Assembly: GCA_025457885.1 (NCBI GenBank)
Contig: JALOTN010000001.1
Coordinates: 66,822 to 112,495 of the forward strand
Length of the DNA: 45,674 bases
Source of the DNA: Thermoplasmatota archaeon
GTDB taxonomy: Archaea > Thermoplasmatota > E2 > DHVEG-1
Reading direction: 5' to 3'
Numbering within the stretch: the first letter of the stretch is position 1; every line of letters starts with the position of its first letter. The notes beneath the pieces were generated by a model, which worked only from the letters and a program-made list of their open reading frames with translations, did no database searches and was not told where the DNA came from. Shown piece by piece: positions 34,068 to 41,182 of this stretch. The position numbers and the translations under genes are program-made.

Positions 34068-35023
34068 AAAAGATTCTCGTCTGGTTGAAGAAGCCGTTCC
34101 TCCTGTTTGTTTGGTCCATCAAAAGGCTCTTCGTCCGCACATCACAAATGGGGAAGTCGCTGTTGCGGAGAAGAAAAACGATTTACGAGACGCACATCAG
34201 CGACATGCTGAGATTCAAAAACATAACGCCATACAATGACATTTCCGCGCCACCCTGGAAAATCAAAGTTTCCGGGACATACCTCGTTCTAGGCAAATAT
34301 GTTTCTACCCAAATCTATCATAATGCAAAATCCCATAGATTCATGGAAGTGATGGGTTTCGTGCTGGGCAAAAGGTTCGGTGAAGTGTTCATGGGCATGA
34401 CCTTCGTAGAGGTGACGAACGCCCTTCATTCATCCAGCGCGGCGCTCCCGGATTTTAAACACGTTGTCGAGCTGAAAAAGGAGGTCGCCTCGCGCTACCC
34501 GGACCTGGAAATCGTGGTGACCATCCACTCACATCCCAACGGCCTAATTCAGCCATCCGGACAAGACAAAATTGCGTTTCTGCTGGACGATCATCCCAAC
34601 ATCATAGTCTCACCGCTCCCCCTGCTATGGGGCTCGCCGCTCAAACGCATGGCCGCGTATCACCACTCCCAAGGCAAAGTCCGCAGGATAAGGATTTTCG
34701 AGACGGACAAACGCGATGTCGAGCTGAAAGACATCGAATTCAGGGAGATCGCCCCGTCAAAGGAGGAACTGATAAAAAGCAGGGAGCTGACCACGGAGAT
34801 TGATTTCGGAGTCTTCAAAGTGTGGATGGTCTCGCATCCCGGTGTCACACTGAAAAAGCTCAACGCCAAGCTATCAGATCTCTTCGGGAAAAAGGTCCGA
34901 TTCGCTTTCCTCTACAAGGATGAAAACTGGACTTATGACCCGGACCTGAGCGTTCTTGACTACTTCGTGAAGGACGGCGAGCACCTAGTCTTCCCGGAAA
35001 CATTCGAGGAGGTGAAGACGTGA
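34064..35023 (+). CDS. JAMM/JAB metalloprotease fused to a ubiquitin-like domain
   Basis: A 319-residue protein. A hydrophobic-basic N-terminus (VWLKKPFLLFVWSIKRLFV) suggests membrane association. A JAMM/MPN+ domain shows Glu95 in MEVMGFV and the zinc motif HSHPNGLIQPSGQD, giving His155, His157, Ser165 and Asp168 in H-x-H-x10-D spacing. All catalytic residues are present. The C-terminal part (about 245-315) resembles a ubiquitin/YukD-like beta-grasp, with VTLKKLNAKLSDLFGK, FLYKDENW and LDYFVKDGEHLVF in ubiquitin order. JAMM proteases cleave isopeptide or ubiquitin-like C-termini; the substrate is unknown. The tail does not end in Gly-Gly. ATGA overlap with the previous gene. Confidence 0.8.
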   Translation: MKKILVWLKKPFLLFVWSIKRLFVRTSQMGKSLLRRRKTIYETHISDMLRFKNITPYNDISAPPWKIKVSGTYLVLGKYVSTQIYHNAKSHRFMEVMGFVLGKRFGEVFMGMTFVEVTNALHSSSAALPDFKHVVELKKEVASRYPDLEIVVTIHSHPNGLIQPSGQDKIAFLLDDHPNIIVSPLPLLWGSPLKRMAAYHHSQGKVRRIRIFETDKRDVELKDIEFREIAPSKEELIKSRELTTEIDFGVFKVWMVSHPGVTLKKLNAKLSDLFGKKVRFAFLYKDENWTYDPDLSVLDYFVKDGEHLVFPETFEEVKT

Positions 35024-35685
35024 ACAAGGAGGAAGAGCTGTCCGACGAAATCGCAAGGCTGAAGCAGGAGATTGAACGGCTGAAGGCCGAGAACGAAGGA
35101 CTTGGCCATGGAATGGAGAAGAAAAAAGCGGTGGTCGCCGGGGACATGACGGATCGTGGAATCTTCGAAACAGAAATCAAGAAGATAGACATGGCCAACG
35201 GGTTCGACCGCGAGGAAGTGAAAGTAACGAATTACTTCTCGGTCAAGGGCCACCAGCTCCGGATGGGGCAGGTCCTCAGGTGCTCGTTCTGCAGCATCAT
35301 CCTCACGGCGCAGGAGAAGATAGAGTCGAACAACAAGGTGTATTGCGAGAAATGCTATCGGCAGGAGGAGCACGACATGAGCAAGGACGAATACAAGATA
35401 ATGCTCTGCGCCTCGCACGGATTCACGTCAACATCCCTGCTCCTCGAAAGCCTGGGATGCGCGGTAACCATCCAGCGCCTGACCGGCCTAACGAAAAACG
35501 AGGCTGCGAAAAAGCTGGAACGGCTGCTGGATGAAGGCTACCTTTTCCAGCATGGCATTCTCTTCAAGAAAATCAGGGTGTCGTCAAAAGGAGAGGAGGC
35601 AATGGTGGCATATGGTCAGGTGTACCGGGATGAGGACTGCGACGTCGTGAGAAGCCGTTTGAGCTCAATCAGGGTGAGCCCATGA
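35020..35685 (+). CDS. Coiled-coil, zinc-ribbon, winged-helix protein
   Basis: A 221-residue protein. Residues about 5-30 form a coiled coil (ELSDEIARLKQEIERLKAEN). A four-Cys zinc ribbon follows: Cys88, Cys91, Cys109 and Cys112 (CSFC...CEKC). A winged-helix region (about 124-195) contains TKNEAAKKLERLLDEGYLF. The GTG start overlaps the JAMM gene's stop (GTGA) and GAGGTGAAG precedes it. Probably a DNA-binding adaptor, either repressor or tether between DNA and the ATPase encoded next (ATGA overlap). Confidence 0.75.
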   Translation: MNKEEELSDEIARLKQEIERLKAENEGLGHGMEKKKAVVAGDMTDRGIFETEIKKIDMANGFDREEVKVTNYFSVKGHQLRMGQVLRCSFCSIILTAQEKIESNNKVYCEKCYRQEEHDMSKDEYKIMLCASHGFTSTSLLLESLGCAVTIQRLTGLTKNEAAKKLERLLDEGYLFQHGILFKKIRVSSKGEEAMVAYGQVYRDEDCDVVRSRLSSIRVSP

Positions 35686-37742
35686 ACCTTCAAAAGATAC
35701 AAGCACTCGCGGCTCTCGCGAACGAAGCCGGCCTCCTTGACAACGACCATGTGCAGAATCTGCTCTACGCAATCGGACTGGACGAGGACGATGAATTAAC
35801 GAGCGATGCCATGGAGATCTTCTCAGCGAAAGCCCTGAAGAAAATGATTTCACCGGACCCGTTTTACCCCCTTCCGGACGGATTGGAAGTTGCCGGTGAC
35901 ATCGAACTGGGGAAGGTCGGAAAGAGCGAATTCTCTTTCGGGCTGAAATACAACGAGATGGCTCAACACGTGCTCTCAGTAGGCAGGTCCGGTTCCGGAA
36001 AGACAAACCAGTTGTTTCACGTCATGAATCAGCTCCTCAAGAAGAACATACCGTTCTGGTGTTTTGATTTCAAACGGGAGTTCCGCGGTCTCTTACGAAA
36101 AAGAGAGGACGTCCTGGTCCTTACTCCCGAGAATTTCAAGTTCAACCCGCTCAGGCCACCCGAGGGGATAACCCCTCTGCGCTGGATCTCCATCTTCAGC
36201 GACGTGTTCGCCCATTCGACGGGTCTGCTCGAGGGGAGCAACTCGTTCCTTCTGGACCAGGCGTACAACCTCTTCGACCTGTTCCAGGTCTTTGACGGAA
36301 GAGGCAACTACCCGTCGTTCAAGGAACTGCTGGAGATACTGAAACGCGTATACGTTCCGCTGAACACGAGGGAAGCTCGGTACCTTGAATCGGTGAGGAA
36401 CCGGCTGAACTCATGCGTGCTCAACGCGGAAAGCATGCTTGACTGCAGCAAGGACATGATGGACGACCTGCTGAAACAGAACAAAACCGTGGTTTTTGAG
36501 TTCTACGGGTTGTCCGAGCACGTTGCCTCGTTCTTCATCGAGATGATCCTGACAAAGCTGTATTTCTACAGGATGGCACAGGGGCGGGGGTGTTCACGGA
36601 ACGTGCCGATGGTCGTGTTCATGGACGAGGCAAGAAACGTCTACGACTACCGGAAAGAAAAGAACAACGCGGCAGGCGTGCCGATAATCGACACCATCAC
36701 GGAGCGCATCCGTGACTTCGGCGTGTCGCTTTACATCTGCACCCAGATTCCTACCGAGATCTGCGCGTCAGCCAAGGCCAACACCTACACGAAAATAATG
36801 ATGAACCTAGGGAACGGAAACGACATCCATGACATGGCACGGTGCATGGGGCTGAACGAGAACCAGATGCAGTTCAATTATGGCCTGGGCATCGGAAACG
36901 CAATCGTACGGATGGCCGGACGCTACACAAAGCCATTCTGGTTCCATGTGCCAGAAGCAACGATGGACAAGGACGTCTCGGATTGGGAAGTGGAGCACAG
37001 GACGGGACCAGCGCTCTCCGGATTCGAGGTCATCCCGGTCGCAAGGCTCTCGCCGTTCCTGGATTACGTCGGCTCGCTGCAGCCACGGGGGAAGTCAAGC
37101 CAGAGCAAGAACGGCACGTCAAGCGTGGTCCGGGATTTCATGGGGAACGTCGCCTGCCATCCATACCATCCGGCGACGCGGAGATACGACACACTCGGCC
37201 TGTCACGAAAGAAAGGGAAAGTGGTCAAGGACTACCTGCTGGAGAACGGGCTGGCAACCGAGCTGAACGTGAAGGTCTCGAAAACCATCTTCAACTTCCT
37301 AGTTCTCACGCAAAAGGGGTTCGCCACGTGCATTGTGAACGGGCAAGTAAACGAGGACTGGAAGGACATTGTTTCAGGTAAGGTCTCTTTCCTTCACAAG
37401 TTCTACCAGTTCCTCATCAAGGAAGTGTTGACGCAGGAGGGCTGGGATGTCTTCATCGAATACAAGATAAAGGACGACAAGTGGGTCGACGTCGTGGCCA
37501 AGTGTGGGAACCGGAACCTGGCCTTTGAGGTCGCTATCACGAAATTCGAACCTGATGACGTCCTGAAGTGCATTGCAGACGAGAAAGAGAAGTTCGACGA
37601 GATACGGGTCGTATGTAAAGATGAAACGACCCGGAAAGAGATTGAGGAGCTTGTTTTGGGCTCCGTTGGCCAAAAGGAACGGGAATTGGTGATTGTTCAG
37701 ACGATCAGTGGATTGATGAGCGACATGCCGAAAAAGCCGTGA
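35682..37742 (+). CDS. HerA/VirD4-type ATPase with nuclease-like tail, second copy
   Basis: A 686-residue P-loop ATPase: Walker A GRSGSGKT (101-108), Walker B MVVFMDEARN (310-319), and YICTQIPTEICAS as sensor region. The C-terminal part (about 567-686) resembles the tail of the ATPase at 5594. It has WDVFIEYKI, then a WVDVVAK strand (Asp603) and LAFEVAI (Glu616), an order that fits a PD-(D/E)XK-like fold, though the ExK lysine is missing. An unassigned N-terminal 80 residues precede the ATPase. Last gene of the tubulin-like operon, with ATGA overlap upstream. It is the expected DNA pump of the system. The two ATPases are distant, not a recent duplication. Confidence 0.85.
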   Translation: MNLQKIQALAALANEAGLLDNDHVQNLLYAIGLDEDDELTSDAMEIFSAKALKKMISPDPFYPLPDGLEVAGDIELGKVGKSEFSFGLKYNEMAQHVLSVGRSGSGKTNQLFHVMNQLLKKNIPFWCFDFKREFRGLLRKREDVLVLTPENFKFNPLRPPEGITPLRWISIFSDVFAHSTGLLEGSNSFLLDQAYNLFDLFQVFDGRGNYPSFKELLEILKRVYVPLNTREARYLESVRNRLNSCVLNAESMLDCSKDMMDDLLKQNKTVVFEFYGLSEHVASFFIEMILTKLYFYRMAQGRGCSRNVPMVVFMDEARNVYDYRKEKNNAAGVPIIDTITERIRDFGVSLYICTQIPTEICASAKANTYTKIMMNLGNGNDIHDMARCMGLNENQMQFNYGLGIGNAIVRMAGRYTKPFWFHVPEATMDKDVSDWEVEHRTGPALSGFEVIPVARLSPFLDYVGSLQPRGKSSQSKNGTSSVVRDFMGNVACHPYHPATRRYDTLGLSRKKGKVVKDYLLENGLATELNVKVSKTIFNFLVLTQKGFATCIVNGQVNEDWKDIVSGKVSFLHKFYQFLIKEVLTQEGWDVFIEYKIKDDKWVDVVAKCGNRNLAFEVAITKFEPDDVLKCIADEKEKFDEIRVVCKDETTRKEIEELVLGSVGQKERELVIVQTISGLMSDMPKKP

Positions 37743-37748
37743 GGATCC

Positions 37749-37952
37749 GTGATTGTTCCTGGTGAGTTAAAGAGAAAGAAAAAAATGAAACAAATAGAAA
37801 GGAAGGAAAAAAGAAAAATGAAACGAACCCGAACCAACGCTAAGCTTGGTGAAACAACAGGTAATGAAACCGTTGGTAGAAGCAACGCTATGCGCTATGC
37901 AACAATAAACGTGGTAAGTGACGGCTGTTTGCCGTCAAGATTGGGAGGTTAG
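37749..37952 (+). CDS. Possible small Lys/Arg-rich protein
   Basis: A 67-codon frame from GTG with GTGAGG 4 nt upstream, encoding a strongly basic N-terminal half (KRKKKMKQIERKEKRKMKR) and a polar tail. The base composition is purine-biased and the frame runs through the hairpin ahead of the histone gene, so it may be a leader rather than a protein gene. Confidence 0.3.
   Translation: MIVPGELKRKKKMKQIERKEKRKMKRTRTNAKLGETTGNETVGRSNAMRYATINVVSDGCLPSRLGG
37919..37937 (+). promoter_or_regulatory. Perfect hairpin before the histone gene
   Basis: TGACGGC (37919-37925) and GCCGTCA (37931-37937) form a 7-bp stem with a 5-nt loop. The histone gene's ribosome binding site (GGGAGGT) begins 6 nt after. 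With no T run it is a better candidate for an operator, translational control element or RNA processing site than for a terminator. Confidence 0.45.
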
Positions 37953-37954
37953 GA

Positions 37955-38170
37955 ATGAGCGAGCTGTCGTTCGCTGCGCTGGAAAGGATAATGAAAAAAG
38001 CTGGGGCGCAGAGAGTGAGTGCTGCGGCCATAGAAGCGCTGGCCCAGGCGATGGAAGATTACGGGGCAACGCTGTCCACGGAAGCGACTACGATGGCAAG
38101 GCACGCGGGGCGCAAGACCGTGAAACGGGAGGACGTGAGGTTGGCAGAACGCCACGTCACGTTGAAATAA
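37955..38170 (+). CDS. Archaeal histone (HMf type)
   Basis: A 71-residue histone-fold protein close to the HMf pattern. The N-terminal helix FAALERIMKKAGAQRV and loop RVS lead to a central helix, and the hallmark ARHAGRKTVKREDVRLAERHV forms the last loop and helix. HMf-type histones form dimers and extended hypernucleosomes and compact DNA. Here the gene lies between the transfer-type ATPase and an integrase, so it belongs to the element and may package or silence it, or alter host chromatin. The ATG follows GGGAGGT. Probably co-transcribed with the next two genes. Confidence 0.9.
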   Translation: MSELSFAALERIMKKAGAQRVSAAAIEALAQAMEDYGATLSTEATTMARHAGRKTVKREDVRLAERHVTLK

Positions 38171-38186
38171 AAAATTTGGTGAAAAC

Positions 38187-38513
38187 GTGCTTTACTGGAA
38201 GCAGGTCTGGAGAAGGGTGCACGAGCTGGCCGGCGTGCACGTTGAAAAGCGCGCTGTCATGGAGCTTATAAGCCATGCAGAGCAACACATGGACATGGTA
38301 ATCCTGCAAAGCAAGAGGGAGCTGGAAAAAAGGAACGAGCTCTGCGGGATACAGGGCATCAGGCCGCGCGCAAGGATAGACGGCGAATGCGTCAGGCAGG
38401 CGATAAAATCTATAAACGATAACGGCCATTCGTCTTCGTCCGAAAGGACAGGAGGCAAACCAAGAGAAGCAAAATTTGAAACGCATTCGCAAGAAGACAC
38501 GGAGGTTGCATGA
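38187..38513 (+). CDS. Histone-fold-like protein, divergent
   Basis: A 108-residue protein. Residues about 8-75 follow a histone-fold plan: a short helix, VHVEKRAVMELISHAEQHMDMVILQSKRELEK as the long central helix, then RPRARIDGECVRQAIKSI as the last strand and helix. A Ser/Gly-rich polar tail of about 30 residues follows. The loop between central helix and last helix is longer than in HMf. Assignment is by eye and less certain than its neighbour. GTG start with GGTGA 5 nt upstream. Its TGA overlaps the integrase ATG (ATGA). It could pair with the adjacent histone. Confidence 0.55.
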   Translation: MLYWKQVWRRVHELAGVHVEKRAVMELISHAEQHMDMVILQSKRELEKRNELCGIQGIRPRARIDGECVRQAIKSINDNGHSSSSERTGGKPREAKFETHSQEDTEVA

Positions 38514-39526
38514 TGGGCGAAGAAATCATGGAAAATTATCGGCAATATCTCCGTGGAAAATATCGCAAGGCGCACACGCAGGAAAACTACTACAGGTTCG
38601 TCAGCGACTTCCAGGGTTGGCTTGAAGAAAAGGGAAAAAGCATTGAAGAGCTGGCCCCACAGGACACGCAGGACTACAAAATTTACTGCACAGAGAACTA
38701 CTCCCTGAACGGAAACGTGGGCAGGATGAACGCCCTTAACAACTTCGTCGGCAAGTTTCTGGGAAAGAAGGAATTGCTCGTAAGAGCCCCTGATTCGGAG
38801 GCGTCCAACAAGCAAGTCCTCAGCAAGGACGAGCTGGACCGCTACGTCGCGGCTGCGGAGACACCGCTGGAAAAGCTGGTCGTCTCGCTCCAGGTCGACG
38901 GGCTTCTGAGGCCCGGGGAGATCTGCGAACTGAAGGAGAGCAATGTTGACTTTGAAAACAGGAAGCTCTACCTGGACGACACAAAGACGGGCAACAACTA
39001 CATAATAATGAGCAGGCATCTGATGGACAGGATGACGGAATACAGGGAGCACAGGACGGAACCGAAGCGCGAAGAGGACAAAGACAGGCTCATCATCCTT
39101 GACAGAGGCAACCGCACTGGCCTGCCACCGACGAGCCACAGGCCGGACTTCGTATACAACCTCACGAAAAGGCTAGCAGTGAAAGCGAAAATCAGGCGCA
39201 GCGTTTATCCGTATCTGATAAAGCCAAGTGTCATAACCCGCTACTTTGACGAGAACGTGAACCCGAAGACCATCCAGCGCATGGCCCGCCACAAGTACAT
39301 AGACACCACGCTCCGCTACGACCACACGGACGACACGACCGTCAGGGATTTCCTTGACAGACGGCACGGCGAACCAACGGAAGGGCGGGGCGAAGATGAC
39401 GACCTGAAGCAAACCGCAGAAATACTTCAGAGGCTCATTGACGGCGAGATCGACGTGAAGGAGCTGGCCAAAGAGATAAAATCCACCAAACGTAAAGAAC
39501 ATAAAGACGATGTGGCATACCTGTGA
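38510..39526 (+). CDS. Tyrosine recombinase/integrase with unusual active-site residues
   Basis: A 338-residue tyrosine recombinase. The N-terminal core-binding domain has YRQYLRGKYRKAHTQENYYRF. Catalytic elements follow: Arg in LLRPGEICEL, Lys in DDTKTGNNYII, RHKYIDTTLRYDHTDD carrying the late His and the nucleophilic Tyr. The second box, HxxR in most relatives, reads YPYLIKPSVITRYF, so His is Tyr and Arg appears to be Lys. The C-terminal 60 residues are charged and helical. The start ATG pair follows GGAGGT and overlaps the previous gene. It ends 54 bp before tRNA-Val, a frequent integration site, so it is the likely enzyme responsible for insertion. Confidence 0.8.
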   Translation: MMGEEIMENYRQYLRGKYRKAHTQENYYRFVSDFQGWLEEKGKSIEELAPQDTQDYKIYCTENYSLNGNVGRMNALNNFVGKFLGKKELLVRAPDSEASNKQVLSKDELDRYVAAAETPLEKLVVSLQVDGLLRPGEICELKESNVDFENRKLYLDDTKTGNNYIIMSRHLMDRMTEYREHRTEPKREEDKDRLIILDRGNRTGLPPTSHRPDFVYNLTKRLAVKAKIRRSVYPYLIKPSVITRYFDENVNPKTIQRMARHKYIDTTLRYDHTDDTTVRDFLDRRHGEPTEGRGEDDDLKQTAEILQRLIDGEIDVKELAKEIKSTKRKEHKDDVAYL

Positions 39527-39579
39527 AATCTTAAGACAACAAAACATTAAGGCAGCGTCTTGTCATAAGACATCGCCAT

Positions 39580-39653
39580 GGGCTCGTGGTCTAGTTGGTT
39601 ATGACGTCTCCCTGACACGGAGGAGGTCTTGAGTTCGAATCTCAACGAGCCCA
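39580..39653 (+). tRNA. tRNA-Val (anticodon GAC)
   Basis: A complete cloverleaf: acceptor GGGCTCG / CGAGCCC with discriminator A, D-stem GTC / GAC, anticodon stem TCTCC / GGAGG with loop CTGACAC (anticodon GAC), T-stem TTGAG / CTCAA with loop TTCGAAT. No encoded CCA is seen. The integrase ends 54 bp before it. The tRNA is intact and no second copy of any tRNA half is visible in the window. Confidence 0.95.
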
Positions 39654-39666
39654 CTCCTCGTTCTTC

Positions 39667-39701
39667 AAAAAAAGGGTTCTGTCGAACGAAAGAATTCCCT
39701 T
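39667..39701 (-). terminator. Hairpin terminator of the SPFH gene
   Basis: On the minus strand an imperfect hairpin GGGAATTCT...AGAACCC is followed by TTTTTTT. It lies just after the SPFH gene and is oriented with it. Confidence 0.5.
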
Positions 39702-39716
39702 GTATATGAGACGATT

Positions 39717-40652
39717 CTAACTGCCCGAAGTATCCTCCGGTATTCCTTTTTTTTCAACCGGGACGATCCCGGCCATCTGCTCAGCGATCACATTCGTAAT
39801 CCCTGTATGCGGATCGATCACATATTTCGTATTTTTCTCAAGCGAGAATTGGATCGTCTCCAACTTCTTGTAAATCTGTGCTTCGTTTCGGAAATATTTC
39901 TGGATCGCGGTATTGATCTTCTCAATTTTCGCTGCCTCAGCTTCAGCGACTTTCACGATTGCTTGGGCTTGGCCTTCCGCTTGGAGGATCGCTGCTTGCT
40001 TCATTCCCTCTGCCTTCTTAATCTCCGCCCTGCGCAGACCATCCGCTTGGGTCTCCGCCGCGGTCGCATAATCAATCGCAGCCTGCTTCTCATTTTCCGC
40101 CTTGACTACCTTATTCATCGTATCCTGAACATCCTTAGGTGGATCAATCTCCTTTAACTCCGTCCGAACCACCTCAATACCCCAGTTCGCCGTCTCACTA
40201 CGCAGCGTACTCATCAATTCATTATTAATCCGATTCCGATCACTGTTCGCCTCATTCAAATTCAACGTCCCAATAATGTTCCGAAGCGTTGTTCGCGCAA
40301 GATTCACAATCTGATACTTATAATCAAACACGTTATACTGAGACGCCTTTACCGACTCCTCATCAATCTTCACCTTGAAATACACCTGAGCATCCACTTG
40401 TGCGTTCAACTTATCCTTTGTAATAATCGTCTGCGGCTCTGCATTGACCATCATCTCCGTGACATTGACTTTAATCAACCGCTCCACCACAGGGATAATC
40501 CACGCAAAACCAGGCTGCCGAAAACGACTATACTTCCCCAGACGCTCCACCAACGCCCGCTGCGTCGGCCGCACAATACGAATACCCATCGAAAAAAACC
40601 AAACCAACACAACAATCAACAAAGTCCATCCTATTATACCAAGTAAATCCAT
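39717..40652 (-). CDS. Stomatin/prohibitin-like SPFH protein
   Basis: A 311-residue SPFH-domain protein. One N-terminal membrane helix (about residues 3-24) precedes IRIVRPTQRALVERLGKY and the core strand-rich domain (about 25-190). A long Ala/Glu/Lys-rich coiled coil (about 190-270: KAENEKQAAIDYATAAETQADG) leads to a short tail. Members form oligomeric rings or cages at the membrane and often scaffold proteases such as NfeD-type partners, but no NfeD gene is adjacent. GAGGTGTTGTGA precedes the ATG. Ordinary chromosomal gene. Confidence 0.9.
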   Translation of the reverse strand: MDLLGIIGWTLLIVVLVWFFSMGIRIVRPTQRALVERLGKYSRFRQPGFAWIIPVVERLIKVNVTEMMVNAEPQTIITKDKLNAQVDAQVYFKVKIDEESVKASQYNVFDYKYQIVNLARTTLRNIIGTLNLNEANSDRNRINNELMSTLRSETANWGIEVVRTELKEIDPPKDVQDTMNKVVKAENEKQAAIDYATAAETQADGLRRAEIKKAEGMKQAAILQAEGQAQAIVKVAEAEAAKIEKINTAIQKYFRNEAQIYKKLETIQFSLEKNTKYVIDPHTGITNVIAEQMAGIVPVEKKGIPEDTSGS

Positions 40653-40768
40653 TCACAACACCTCACAGGAGATAACCATCAATCCCTTATTAATTCTTTT
40701 TTTAATAATAAAATAAAAACACGTGGATTCCTCAAAAAACAAAGAAAAACCGAAAAGAGAGAACACTC

Positions 40769-41068
40769 CTATTTAATCGACTTCAAAAACGGCCAGACCT
40801 CATCAACCGATGTTGCTGCATTCACCTGGTTCTGTTTTTCCTTCCACCACTCCGTGTTCTGAAAATCCTCCCGACATTTTGCAAGCTTCTCCTGCGCATG
40901 ATTAATCTCAACAATCTTCTTCATTGAATTCAACGAATACTCCATATGTACAATCACATCACAGAGAACATCCATATCCTGCGCAAGCTCCGGATTAATC
41001 AAACTACGGAACTCCTCACCAACAAACTCAAGAGAAAACGCGGTCAACTTCCTATTCAACAACCCCAT
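40769..41068 (-). CDS. Small helical protein, unknown
   Basis: A 99-residue helical protein with the Cys-containing segment DMDVLCDVIVHMEYSL and a C-terminal EVWPFLKSIK. The ATG at 41068 is chosen because GGAGGTTC lies 6 nt upstream, rather than a start 15 nt earlier. It lies upstream of the SPFH gene on the same strand, separated by 116 bp. No family recognised. Confidence 0.6.
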   Translation of the reverse strand: MGLLNRKLTAFSLEFVGEEFRSLINPELAQDMDVLCDVIVHMEYSLNSMKKIVEINHAQEKLAKCREDFQNTEWWKEKQNQVNAATSVDEVWPFLKSIK

Positions 41069-41182
41069 TCTTTGAACCTCCAAACCTCTCTGCGACTCTC
41101 ATTTCATATCACCTCATTCTATATAAGTTCTTTCATTTATCTCCACAACATTGAAATAATAACTGCTTCATTCCCCGGGCTC

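Noticed and set aside
38192..39139. 315-codon minus-strand frame opposite the recombinase
   Set aside because: Shadow of the integrase and histone-like genes; no ribosome binding site and implausible composition.
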